A DNA stretch of 20,421 nucleotides from CAVVNC01 sp963750015 (lineage in GTDB: Bacteria; Desulfobacterota; Syntrophorhabdia; Syntrophorhabdales; WCHB1-27). Every line of letters starts with the position of its first letter. Position 1 is the first letter of the stretch. The stretch lies in contig CAVVPU010000113.1 of the NCBI GenBank assembly GCA_963750015.1, positions 1 to 20,421 on the forward strand, given 5' to 3'. Positions 1-7,187 of the stretch are shown one piece after another. A program made the position numbers and the translations under genes. The notes beneath the pieces were generated by a model. That model had not been told where the DNA came from. It made no database searches and worked only from the letters and a program-made list of their open reading frames with translations.

Positions 1-215
1 CCGACAGCTGTGATCAGTTCGACCGGCATCTCCGTGTAGTGCGGGAGAATCTCGTGGAGCTGGGTGGCTACGGTTCTCAGGTGGTTTACGATGACGATAG
101 CAACACCCATGTCGGCCGGCAGATGCCGCAATAGACGGGTATAGGCATCGAGGCCGCCGGCCGAACCGCCCACGCAAACAACGGGAAAGTCTTTTGAGAC
201 ACTCTTAGCTTTCAT
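1..215 (-). CDS. CheB-type protein-glutamate methylesterase, N-terminal part (runs off the window)
   Basis: Only the first 71 codons are present. The protein starts MKAKSVSKDFPVVCVGGSAG and continues GLDAYTRLLRHLPADMGVAIVIVNHL. This matches the start of the CheB methylesterase catalytic domain: a hydrophobic strand, then the G-G-S-A-G-G loop with the nucleophile serine, then a helix and a second strand ending near a conserved His. There is no receiver domain before it, so it is either a stand-alone methylesterase or the front of a larger CheB/CheR-type sensory protein; the missing part would decide. Known role of the family: demethylation of chemoreceptors or related signalling proteins in the cytoplasm. 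The start is the ATG at 213-215, with AGGGTGGA-like bases a short way upstream on the minus strand. It is divergent from the hydrogenase operon and shares no visible function with it. Confidence 0.8.
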   Translation of the reverse strand, partial: MKAKSVSKDFPVVCVGGSAGGLDAYTRLLRHLPADMGVAIVIVNHLRTVATQLHEILPHYTEMPVELITAV

Positions 216-746
216 TGATAATCCACCCTATGATGAGAGTTCCTTTTTTTTGCCCTGGAACACGGCATACCACCAATCACGAAAAACGTGTGGCTCCATT
301 CATAGTATCCCTTTTTACTCTATTACGCATTTGTCCCATTTCTTCCGTGCATTTCCACGGGGTATGGTCAGGGGAAAGCCCTCAAAAAGTGCTCTTTGGC
401 ATGTGTCGAAATCACAAACCATCATCCTGCGCAATGGACAACGGGAAGTGGGAGGGTTACTTTCATCCTCCGAAGGCTCAATAATGCGAGAAAATAGCGC
501 AACGAGTGATGGGGTTCAGGTACCGACATGGGACACACCTGTCCTCCCAAGGCAAGGCCGCATCCGCATCGGTCTCACGCATAGATGTCCGCAAGTATGT
601 CCATGTCCATGCCTTTAAACCTCTCCCTTATCGTATCGAGGGTCCGAACAAATATGGCCGATTTCCTTTTTTGTGAGACGTGACCTGTGCGCCGCATTAT
701 ATTTTTGCATAGAGTCTCGATGGGAGCGTCCGGGGGAGGATAGTCC
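216..746. other. 530-bp divergent intergenic region, no recognised gene
   Basis: This lies between the divergent cheB-like and hyaA genes. Short open frames occur on both strands but none has a recognisable domain or a good ribosome binding site. It should hold the promoters of both flanking genes. I found no sigma-54 site matching TGGCAC-N5-TTGC. The last part, near 670-702, holds the best promoter candidate. On the minus strand, about 30 codons ending at 575 read as plausible protein with the local codon bias and could be a gene remnant (see findings). Confidence 0.5.
671..702 (+). promoter_or_regulatory. Possible promoter of the hya operon
   Basis: TTGTGA at 671-676 could be a -35 element. 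An AT-rich CATTATAT stretch follows at 695-702 (18-bp spacing to CATTAT at 695-700). The match to the -35/-10 consensus is moderate. The stretch is preceded by GCCGC, and the same 11-base word GCCGCATTATA occurs upstream of the sufC-like gene at 10674-10684. The site lies about 45 bp before the hyaA start codon, a normal distance. Confidence 0.25.
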
Positions 747-1868
747 ATGGCTGCCGATAATCTGCGTGCCGAGTTGACGGATAGAGGAGTATCCCGCCGC
801 GATTTCCTCAAGTTCTGTTCAGCCATGGCGGCTGTGCTCGGGCTTTCTTCGGTCTATGTACCGAAAATCGCCCATGCGCTGGAAACGAAGAAGAAACCTA
901 TCCTCGTCTGGATCGAGTGCCAGAGCTGCACCGGAGATACGGAAGCATTGCTCAGGGCCACAAAGCCGACCGTTGCCGAACTGGTTCTTGATGTCCTGTC
1001 CCTCGATTACAGCGAGACCATCATGGCAGCGGCAGGCACGCAGGCGGAAAAGTCGCTCGCCGACGTAGTAAAAAACCAGAAAGGGAAGTACTTCGCGGCG
1101 GTCGAGGGCTCGATCCCGCTGGGAGAGAACGGCGCATATTGCTGCGTAGCGGGCCGCAGCTCCGTCGATATCGTCCGGGAGGTGTGCGGGAGTGCCCTTG
1201 CCACTTTTGCCATGGGGACCTGCGCCACTTACGGCGGCATCCCGAAGGCCCACCCGAATCCCACGGGCGCTGTCGGGGTGCGGGACGTGGTTCCCAGGGC
1301 GACCATCATAAACCTCGCCGGCTGTCCGGTCAATGCCGAGAACATAACGGCGGCGATCGTCTACTACCTGACCTTTGGATTGCTTCCTCCGGTCGATGCC
1401 CTGGGGAGGCCTCTTTTTGCATACGGCAAGCGGATTCATGACAACTGCGAGAGGAGAGCCCACTTCGATGCGGGGCAGTACGTCAGACAGTGGGGTGACG
1501 AGGGACACCGTCTCGGCTGGTGTCTTTATTACATGGGGTGCAAAGGTCCCGCGGCGTACCAGAACTGTCCGACGGTGAAGTATAACGAACGCACCAGTTG
1601 GCCGGTGCAGTCCGGGCACGGTTGTATCGCCTGCGCCGCGCCCAACTTCTGGGACGAGATGACGCCCTTCTACCGGAGGCTTCCGCAGCCGTTCGGCATC
1701 ACGGTGGAGACAACTGCCGACAAGGTCGGGCTGGCAGTCACCATAGCGACGATCGGTGGTATCATCGCTCACACGGTAGCGAGATTCCTCCGGCGAAAGA
1801 AGAAACCCAAGGAAGAGCCGAAGGCTCAGCCAAAGACTGAATGGAAGGGTCCAGAATGGCGCGAATAG
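747..1868 (+). CDS. hyaA: [NiFe]-hydrogenase group 1, small subunit, Tat-exported and membrane-anchored
   Basis: This is the electron-transfer subunit of a periplasm-facing uptake hydrogenase; it carries three Fe-S clusters from the NiFe site to the membrane. The 373-residue protein has a twin-arginine signal (SRRDFLKF, residues 16-23), a hydrophobic stretch and a likely cleavage after AHA near residue 44. Proximal cluster ligands are C58, C61, C159 (GTCATYGG) and C193 (GCPVN). Distal ligands are H231, C234, C259 and C265. Medial ligands are C274, C293 and C296. The two extra cysteines of O2-tolerant enzymes are absent: Ser60 stands between the first pair and Gly164 follows C159, so an O2-sensitive enzyme is inferred. 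A hydrophobic helix near 326-348 followed by a basic tail anchors it in the membrane. The ATG start follows GGGGGAGGA. The 3' end overlaps hyaB. Confidence 0.96.
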   Translation: MAADNLRAELTDRGVSRRDFLKFCSAMAAVLGLSSVYVPKIAHALETKKKPILVWIECQSCTGDTEALLRATKPTVAELVLDVLSLDYSETIMAAAGTQAEKSLADVVKNQKGKYFAAVEGSIPLGENGAYCCVAGRSSVDIVREVCGSALATFAMGTCATYGGIPKAHPNPTGAVGVRDVVPRATIINLAGCPVNAENITAAIVYYLTFGLLPPVDALGRPLFAYGKRIHDNCERRAHFDAGQYVRQWGDEGHRLGWCLYYMGCKGPAAYQNCPTVKYNERTSWPVQSGHGCIACAAPNFWDEMTPFYRRLPQPFGITVETTADKVGLAVTIATIGGIIAHTVARFLRRKKKPKEEPKAQPKTEWKGPEWRE

Positions 1869-3565
1869 TGATTGATCCCGTAACCCGCATAGAAGGCCAC
1901 CTGCGTATCGAGGCGAAGGTGGAAGATGGGAAGGTGGTCGATGCCTGGTCGTCGAGCACCATGTTCAGGGGCATCGAGATCGTCCTGAAGGATCGCGATC
2001 CGAGGGACGCCTGGCTCTTCTGCCAGAGGATATGCGGCGTCTGCACCACCGTTCATGCCCTTGCCTCCGTGCGAGCCGTGGAAAACGCGCTGGGCATGAC
2101 GATCCCGGACAACGCCCGGATCATGCGCAACATCATCGCGGCCGTCCAATTTGTTCAGGATCACGTGATCCACTTCTACCACCTTCACGGCCTCGACTGG
2201 ATCGATATTGTGAGCGCTTTGAAGGCCGATCCGGCAAAGACCGCGTCCATTGCCCAATCCCTGTCCGACTGGCCGAACTCCGGCGCCTCCTTCTTCGCGA
2301 CGGTACAGAAACGCGTCAAGGGGCTGGTCGATACAGGGCAGCTCGGGCCATTTGCGAACGGGTACTGGGGCCACCCCGCCTACAAGCTGCCTCCCGAAGT
2401 GAATCTTCTGGGAGTGGCTCACTACCTGGAGGCCCTCGATTGGCAAAGGGGCATCGTGAAAGTGCATGCCCTTCTCGGCTCCAAGAATCCCCATTTGCAG
2501 ACCTACCTGGTGGGCGGGATAGCCCGGCCTGTCGACCCCAACAGCCAGAACGCCATCAATGCCGACGCCATTGAGCTTATGACCCTGGCCGCGAGGCAGG
2601 CCATCGACTTTGTCAGTAAAGTCTACATACCGGACCTCCTGGCCATAGCCTCATATTACAAGGACTGGGCAAGCTATGGCAGCGGGGTCGGCAATTACAT
2701 GACCTACGGCGAGTTTCCGAGAGACAACCGCAGCAATACCGACAACCTGCAACTGCCGAAAGGGATAATCCTCGGAAAAGACTTGACGAAGATCATGCCC
2801 GTTGACCAAAAAAAGATCGCCGAGTACGTGACCCATTCGTGGTACGAGTATGGACAGGGGGACGGACAGGGAAAGCATCCGTGGGAGGGCGAGACGAACC
2901 CGAAGTATACGGGACCGAAACCCCCCTATGATTATCTGGATACACAAGCAAAGTACAGCTGGCTCAAGACGCCCCGGTACGGGGAGACGTCCATGGAGGT
3001 GGGGCCCCTCGCCCGCGTGCTTGTGGCATATGCATCCGGCCACAAAAGGGTGAAAGAGGTCGTTGATATGGCGCTGGGAAAGCTGCAGGTCGGCGCGGGT
3101 GCGCTCTTCTCGACGCTCGGTCGCGTTGCGGCCCGGGGGATCGAAACCCTGGTTATCGCCGAGATGATACCGGGCTTTATCGATGAGCTGGTTGACACCA
3201 TTAAGAAAGGTGATTACCGGATCAGCCAGGTAGAAAAATGGGAACCGGGCACTTGGCCCAAGGAGACGAAGGGGTATGGCTTACATGACGCGCCTCGCGG
3301 TGCCCTCGGGCATTGGGTGGGGATAAAGGACGGAAGGATCTCGAACTATCAGGCGGTGGTTCCGAGCACGTGGAACCTCTCGCCAAGAGATGGAAAGGGA
3401 ACGCGGGGGCCCGTGGAGGCCTCGTTGATAGGAACTCCCGTGGCAGACCCGAATAAGCCCCTTGAGATCCTCAGAACGGTCCATTCTTTCGACCCGTGCA
3501 TGGCATGCGCAGTCCATGTGACCGATGTGAAGGGAAGACCTATTACGGTTGTGAGAGATCCGTGA
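1856..3565 (+). CDS. hyaB: [NiFe]-hydrogenase group 1, large (catalytic) subunit
   Basis: The catalytic subunit holds the NiFe(CN)2CO site that splits H2. The N-terminal nickel motif RICGVC, followed by TTVH, lies near residues 58-67; the C-terminal motif DPCMACAVH lies near 546-554. All four nickel-ligating cysteines are present and none is selenocysteine. Fifteen residues follow the terminal His (VTDVKGRPITVVRDP); in this family that tail is removed by a dedicated protease, here HyaD two genes downstream. I chose the ATG at 1856 (MARIVIDPV) because GGAAGGG lies 6 bases before it; an in-frame ATG at 1841 would add five residues. The length, about 569 residues, is normal. It overlaps hyaA by 13 bases and is probably translationally coupled. 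The protein should be exported bound to HyaA by the Tat route. Confidence 0.97.
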   Translation: MARIVIDPVTRIEGHLRIEAKVEDGKVVDAWSSSTMFRGIEIVLKDRDPRDAWLFCQRICGVCTTVHALASVRAVENALGMTIPDNARIMRNIIAAVQFVQDHVIHFYHLHGLDWIDIVSALKADPAKTASIAQSLSDWPNSGASFFATVQKRVKGLVDTGQLGPFANGYWGHPAYKLPPEVNLLGVAHYLEALDWQRGIVKVHALLGSKNPHLQTYLVGGIARPVDPNSQNAINADAIELMTLAARQAIDFVSKVYIPDLLAIASYYKDWASYGSGVGNYMTYGEFPRDNRSNTDNLQLPKGIILGKDLTKIMPVDQKKIAEYVTHSWYEYGQGDGQGKHPWEGETNPKYTGPKPPYDYLDTQAKYSWLKTPRYGETSMEVGPLARVLVAYASGHKRVKEVVDMALGKLQVGAGALFSTLGRVAARGIETLVIAEMIPGFIDELVDTIKKGDYRISQVEKWEPGTWPKETKGYGLHDAPRGALGHWVGIKDGRISNYQAVVPSTWNLSPRDGKGTRGPVEASLIGTPVADPNKPLEILRTVHSFDPCMACAVHVTDVKGRPITVVRDP

Positions 3566-3568
3566 AGC

Positions 3569-4243
3569 ATGCTCAAGCTGACTGACGTCTACATTTGGGA
3601 GGTCCCGGTCCGGCTATCGCATTGGGTGAATGCGGCCTGTCTCATCATCTTGAGCTTCACCGGCTACTATATCGGCCACCCATACATAGACAACGTAAAC
3701 CCGCTTTTCTACGGCACCAATCCCCACAACCAGTTTATTATGGGCTGGATGAGGCTGGTACATTTCTCGGCAGCATATGTCTTTGCAATGGGCGTCTTGC
3801 TAAGGATCTACTGGGGCTTTGCAGGCAATCCATACGCGCGGTGGAGCAGCATGATCCCTTACACGAGACAGCGGCTCGACGGACTCTACCACGACTTGCG
3901 GTTCTATTTGCTCCTGGACCCCCGGCCACCCGAGGTCCTCGGTCACTCGATGCTTGCAGGGATCGCGTACATAGTCCTGTTTCTGGGCTACCTTGTCTCC
4001 ATATTGACCGGTTTCGCCCTCCTATCGCAGAGCCACGTCGGGTTCTTCTGGAAAGTGGTGGGAGGCTGGATACTTCCCTATTTCCCGGTCCAGCAGGTCC
4101 GCCTCATTCACCATTTCATTATGTGGTTCCTTATTGTCTTTCCGGTCGTTCACATGTATATCGGATGGACGACAGACCTCGTGGAAGACAACTGCGTGAT
4201 GAGCTCGATCTTCAGCGGCCACAAAACATGTCATGAAAAATAG
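3569..4243 (+). CDS. hyaC: Ni/Fe-hydrogenase b-type cytochrome subunit
   Basis: This integral membrane dihaem cytochrome b anchors the HyaAB dimer and passes electrons from H2 to the quinone pool. The 224-residue protein has four hydrophobic segments, and the candidate haem ligands sit where the family places them: H18 (RLSHWV), H65 (LVHFSAAYVF), H181 or H182 and H195 in the last helix (LIHHFIMWF, VVHMYIGW). It starts three bases after the hyaB stop codon and overlaps the protease gene at its 3' end, so all four genes form one operon. A cytochrome b partner together with the anchored small subunit indicates a respiratory uptake role and argues against a soluble or cytochrome c3-linked enzyme. 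Confidence 0.94.
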   Translation: MLKLTDVYIWEVPVRLSHWVNAACLIILSFTGYYIGHPYIDNVNPLFYGTNPHNQFIMGWMRLVHFSAAYVFAMGVLLRIYWGFAGNPYARWSSMIPYTRQRLDGLYHDLRFYLLLDPRPPEVLGHSMLAGIAYIVLFLGYLVSILTGFALLSQSHVGFFWKVVGGWILPYFPVQQVRLIHHFIMWFLIVFPVVHMYIGWTTDLVEDNCVMSSIFSGHKTCHEK

Positions 4244-4709
4244 CATCGGTCTCATCGGCCTCGGTAACCTCCTGCTGCAGGATGACGCCGTCGGTTTACA
4301 CGCAATAAAAGCCATAAAAGAGAGCTACAGGTTCGAGCCGCCCATCGACCTGTTCGACGGCGGCACGGCAGGGCTCGATCTGCTGCCGGTAATAGAGGAT
4401 TACGAGAAGGTGCTCTTTGTCGATGCGGTTGATGCCGGACAGCCGCCCGGGGCGATTGTGATCATTGAAGGCGATGGGATCCCTTCTTTTCTGACTTCAC
4501 AGGTCTCGGTTCATCACGTGGGATTGTCCGATCTGCTCTTTGCCGCGAGAATGGCCGGTTCTATGCCCGCGGAGGTCTGCCTCATAGGAGTTCAGCCCGA
4601 ATCCGTCGATATCGGGCTCGAGATGACGGACGTTCTCAAAGAAAGTCTCGACCTGCTCCTGACCACGGTTGTGGAACGACTGCAAAAGTGGGGTGTAAAA
4701 CCGGTTTAG
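4233..4709 (+). CDS. hyaD: Hydrogenase maturation endopeptidase (HyaD/HybD family)
   Basis: This cytoplasmic protease removes the C-terminal tail of HyaB once nickel is inserted. The 158-residue protein shows the family pattern: G-x-GNLLLQDDAVG near residues 9-21, a DGGTAG motif with Asp42, an aspartate-containing VDAVD strand, and VHHVGLSD with His94/95. In E. coli HybD the nickel-sensing residues are Glu16, Asp62 and His93. Here the first position is Asp (LQDDAVG) instead of Glu, a substitution also found in the HycI branch. The gene overlaps hyaC by 11 bases and is the last gene of the hya operon. Its likely substrate in this window is HyaB only, because the group 4 large subunit at 16690-17766 has no tail. 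Confidence 0.92.
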   Translation: MKNSIGLIGLGNLLLQDDAVGLHAIKAIKESYRFEPPIDLFDGGTAGLDLLPVIEDYEKVLFVDAVDAGQPPGAIVIIEGDGIPSFLTSQVSVHHVGLSDLLFAARMAGSMPAEVCLIGVQPESVDIGLEMTDVLKESLDLLLTTVVERLQKWGVKPV

Positions 4710-4714
4710 ACCCT

Positions 4715-4755
4715 TTAAGAATAGGTCTTATAAGTCCTATAGGACCTATTCTTAA
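4715..4755. terminator. Inverted repeat between convergent hya and hyp operons, possible bidirectional terminator
   Basis: TTAAGAATAGGTC (4715-4727) is the perfect reverse complement of GACCTATTCTTAA (4743-4755), with a 15-base loop. A second palindrome, TCCTATAGGA (4735-4744), sits in the loop and overlaps the right arm, so two folds compete. The stem is AT-rich and no U-run follows on either strand, so it is not a textbook intrinsic terminator. The position between two converging operons fits transcript ending, but it could also be a copy of a dispersed palindromic repeat. Confidence 0.55.
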
Positions 4756-4811
4756 GAAGAAGTGCCGCCCTCAAGGAATGGCCGCGTCCGTCCAGCCGAA
4801 GCCCGACTAGA

Positions 4812-5822
4812 TCAACAGATGCGCGGAAACTGGTCGCCGGCGAGCATTTCGAGAACCCGTTTTACACCGAAAGGGTTCCTGACGGTTACGATGCCCGGGT
4901 GGTCGGAGGTGGCCCTTCCTATTATTGCGGCTTTCCCGCCGTACCTGTGCTTCCTCATCGCGGCAAGGATGGCAGGAGCATCTTCCTCGGGCGCAAGGGC
5001 CACGAGCTTCCCTTCGTTGGCGAGGTATAGGCAGTCGAGCCCCAGCATGGCGCAAGCTCCCGTTACCGCTTCCGAAACGGGTATAAGCTCTTCCTCGATC
5101 TCGATTCCCACACCCGAGCCCTGGGCGATCTCCTTCAGGGTCGTCCCGATGCCGCCTCGCGTAGGGTCCCGCATGACGTGTACCCGGGGAGACGCTTCAA
5201 AGATAGCGCTCACGAGCCCGTTGAGGGGGGCCACGTCGCTTCTTGCGGAGGAGGTAAAACGGAGGCCGTGGCGCTGGCTCAGCACCGCAACCCCGTGGTC
5301 CCCCAAGGTTCCGCTCAGGATGACCGTATCATTCGGTTTGCCATTCTTCACGGAGACATCGATGCCTTCGGGCGCCCGGCCTATCCCCGCGGTGTTGATA
5401 AACAGACCGTCCGCCGCCCGTTTCTCCACGACCTTGGTATCGCCGCACACAATGGAGACTCCCGCCTCGGCGGCAGCCTCGGACATTGAAATGACCACGC
5501 GTTCGAGGTCGCCCACGGCAAGACCTTCCTCGATGATAAAGCCCGCGCTTATGTAAAGCGGCTCAGCCCCCCGCATGGAAAGATCGTTCACGGTGCCGCA
5601 AATCGAGAGGCGGCCTATATCGCCGCCAGGAAAGAACAAGGGTTTCACCACGTAGCTGTCGGTGGTAAAAGCAATCTGTCGGGAAGGCCATGGGAGCAGG
5701 GATGCATCTTCGAGGGGCAGCAGCAGATTATTGGCGAAGTGGCGCAGAAACAGACCCTCTATGAGGTCGTGGCTCAGAACCCCACCGCTTCCGTGACCGA
5801 GAAGTATCAGTTTTTCATCCAT
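4812..5822 (-). CDS. hypE: Hydrogenase maturation protein HypE (carbamoyl dehydratase)
   Basis: HypE turns the carbamoyl group passed on by HypF into a cysteine thiocyanate, the donor of the active-site CN ligands. The 336-residue protein has the PurM-like ATP-binding fold: GHGSGG near residue 9, TTDSYVV and FFPGGDIG near 53-68, VNDLSMRGA, a GDTKVVE segment and MRDPTRGG. It ends in PRIC, whose terminal cysteine is the carbamoylated residue conserved in the family. The ATG start lies inside the end of hypD (8-base overlap) with no clear ribosome binding site, so translation is probably coupled. It is the last gene of the hyp operon and meets hyaD tail to tail. Confidence 0.97.
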   Translation of the reverse strand: MDEKLILLGHGSGGVLSHDLIEGLFLRHFANNLLLPLEDASLLPWPSRQIAFTTDSYVVKPLFFPGGDIGRLSICGTVNDLSMRGAEPLYISAGFIIEEGLAVGDLERVVISMSEAAAEAGVSIVCGDTKVVEKRAADGLFINTAGIGRAPEGIDVSVKNGKPNDTVILSGTLGDHGVAVLSQRHGLRFTSSARSDVAPLNGLVSAIFEASPRVHVMRDPTRGGIGTTLKEIAQGSGVGIEIEEELIPVSEAVTGACAMLGLDCLYLANEGKLVALAPEEDAPAILAAMRKHRYGGKAAIIGRATSDHPGIVTVRNPFGVKRVLEMLAGDQFPRIC

Positions 5823-6894
5823 ACAGATAGCACGCGGCGCAGCTTCCCTCGGACGAGACCATGCACGGCCCTATCGGGTTGACGGGGGTGCACACGCGCC
5901 TGAAGAGGGGACAATCGTTCGGCGCCATTACCCCCCTGATGACTTCCCCGCAATGGCAGCCCGCGGGTTCTTCGCTTTCAGCCGGCTCGATGTCAAAGAC
6001 AGGTCGGGCATCGAATTCTCCATACTCTTCTTTGAGCGCGAGACCGCTGTCCGGGATTGTCCCGAGCCCCCTCCATCGCGCGGAAGCTACCTCGAAGACT
6101 TTTTCCATCGTGCTTTTGGCCACGAGGTTTCCCTTTGCCGTCACGCCCCGGGGGTAGACGTTCTTCACTTCGGGAACGCCCGCCTCGTGCTGCCGGACTA
6201 TCTCTTCGATAGCCATGAGTATATCGACCGGCTCGAACCCGGCAACCGCCGCAGGCACGCGATAGCGATCGGGCAGAAATTGCCAGGCTTCCCACCCGGT
6301 TACCAGACTCACGTGACCGGGGCAGAGGATTCCGTCCAGGCCAATCTCACGGGCGTCAAGAACGGCTTTCATGGCAGGAGGGGTGAGCTTGTGGACGGAA
6401 AAAACAGAGTAATTGGTCAGGCCCGTTTCCTTCGCCTGAATGATGGAAGCAGCGACCGCCGGGGCGGTTGTCTCAAAGCCGATCCCGAGAAAGACGACCC
6501 GCTCACCGGGGTGACGGGTCGCGATGCGAAGGGCATCGAGGGGCGAATAGACGATTTCGACCCGCGCTCCCTCCGCCCTCGCAGTCAGAAGACTGCCACC
6601 TTCGCCCGGCACCCTGAGCAGGTCCCCGAAGGTGGCGACTATCACATCGGGAAGACGTGCGAGGGCGAGGGCATAGTCGATGTCAGCGCGGTCGGTGACG
6701 CAGACGGGGCAGCCGGGCCCCGAAAACATCCGGATAGTCTCCGGTAAGAGCTGCCTGATACCGTACCGGTAGATGGCGTGGCTGTGGGTCCCGCAGAATT
6801 CCATGATCTTGAGGGGCTTAGTGGAGATATCGCCTATCCGCCGGGTGAGGCTGCGCACGAGCAACGGGTTCGAATAAACCTGGCTATTCTTCAT
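5815..6894 (-). CDS. hypD: Hydrogenase maturation protein HypD
   Basis: HypD is the Fe-S scaffold that, with HypC, assembles the Fe(CN)2CO unit. Key motifs are present: EFCGTHSHA near residue 34, the GPGCPVCVT pair near 62-65, a GFETTAP loop near the middle, and the C-terminal [4Fe-4S] cysteines in CHCGEVIRG, NDCPLF, VCTP and the final CAACYLYG. I place the start at the ATG at 6892-6894 (MKNSQVYSNP); a TTG 12 bases upstream is also open, and neither has a strong ribosome binding site. The gene overlaps the ends of hypC and hypE, fitting one translationally coupled message. Length is about 359 residues, normal for the family. Confidence 0.95.
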   Translation of the reverse strand: MKNSQVYSNPLLVRSLTRRIGDISTKPLKIMEFCGTHSHAIYRYGIRQLLPETIRMFSGPGCPVCVTDRADIDYALALARLPDVIVATFGDLLRVPGEGGSLLTARAEGARVEIVYSPLDALRIATRHPGERVVFLGIGFETTAPAVAASIIQAKETGLTNYSVFSVHKLTPPAMKAVLDAREIGLDGILCPGHVSLVTGWEAWQFLPDRYRVPAAVAGFEPVDILMAIEEIVRQHEAGVPEVKNVYPRGVTAKGNLVAKSTMEKVFEVASARWRGLGTIPDSGLALKEEYGEFDARPVFDIEPAESEEPAGCHCGEVIRGVMAPNDCPLFRRVCTPVNPIGPCMVSSEGSCAACYLYG

Positions 6895-7108
6895 CCTCAC
6901 CGGCAATCATTTCGAGTAGCTTGAGGGTCTCCATCGCATCACTGGCGGCCATAACGTGGAGGGCGAAGCCGGCGTGGACAATGACGTAATCACCTGCTTT
7001 GGCCTCGGGGGTAAGGACGATGCTGACGCGGGTTTCGATTCCCCCCATGTCGACATCTCCCAGGGAACCATCGATGCTTTTTATGAGAGCGGGAACTGCC
7101 AGGCACAT
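6884..7108 (-). CDS. hypC: Hydrogenase assembly chaperone HypC/HupF
   Basis: This small chaperone binds HypD and delivers the iron unit to the hydrogenase large subunit. The 74-residue protein begins MCLAVPALI; Cys2, exposed after Met removal, is the essential iron-binding residue. The body shows the usual VSIVL, GDYVIVHAGFALHVM and acidic C-terminus. No ribosome binding site is visible before the ATG; instead a TATAAT lies only 10 bases upstream on the minus strand (7119-7124). Only one HypC-like gene is present, so it may serve both hydrogenases. It overlaps hypD by 11 bases. Confidence 0.96.
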   Translation of the reverse strand: MCLAVPALIKSIDGSLGDVDMGGIETRVSIVLTPEAKAGDYVIVHAGFALHVMAASDAMETLKLLEMIAGEDEE

Positions 7109-7118
7109 GATTCTTTAG

Positions 7119-7124
7119 ATTATA
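7119..7124 (-). promoter_or_regulatory. TATAAT upstream of hypC, possible internal promoter
   Basis: The minus strand reads TATAAT at 7124-7119, ten bases before the hypC ATG. There is no convincing -35 box at normal spacing. If used, it would give a nearly leaderless hypCDE transcript, which would fit the missing ribosome binding site. It may also be chance in an AT-rich 79-bp gap. Confidence 0.2.
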
Positions 7125-7187
7125 CTTCGTGAAAAGAGCAAAGGCATACTTTTTTCCCATTCCGGAACCTTCCTGACGGGCTCGCCC

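Noticed and set aside
380..420. Possible sigma-54 promoter (TTGGCATGTGTC) upstream of hyaA
   Set aside because: It has the TGGCA half but no TTGC at the required spacing, so the -24/-12 pattern is not met.
819..1772. Long minus-strand open frame (317 codons) opposite hyaA
   Set aside because: It lies antisense to a clear hydrogenase small subunit, is Arg/Gly/Asp-rich and shows no domain. GC-rich genes with strong third-position bias produce such shadows.
4762..5556. Plus-strand open frame (264 codons) opposite hypE
   Set aside because: It is the antisense shadow of hypE, rich in Ser/Pro/Arg with no family match; its 5' end lies in the intergenic gap without a ribosome binding site.
5953..6747. 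Plus-strand open frame (264 codons) opposite hypD
   Set aside because: It is an antisense shadow; all HypD motifs are intact on the minus strand.
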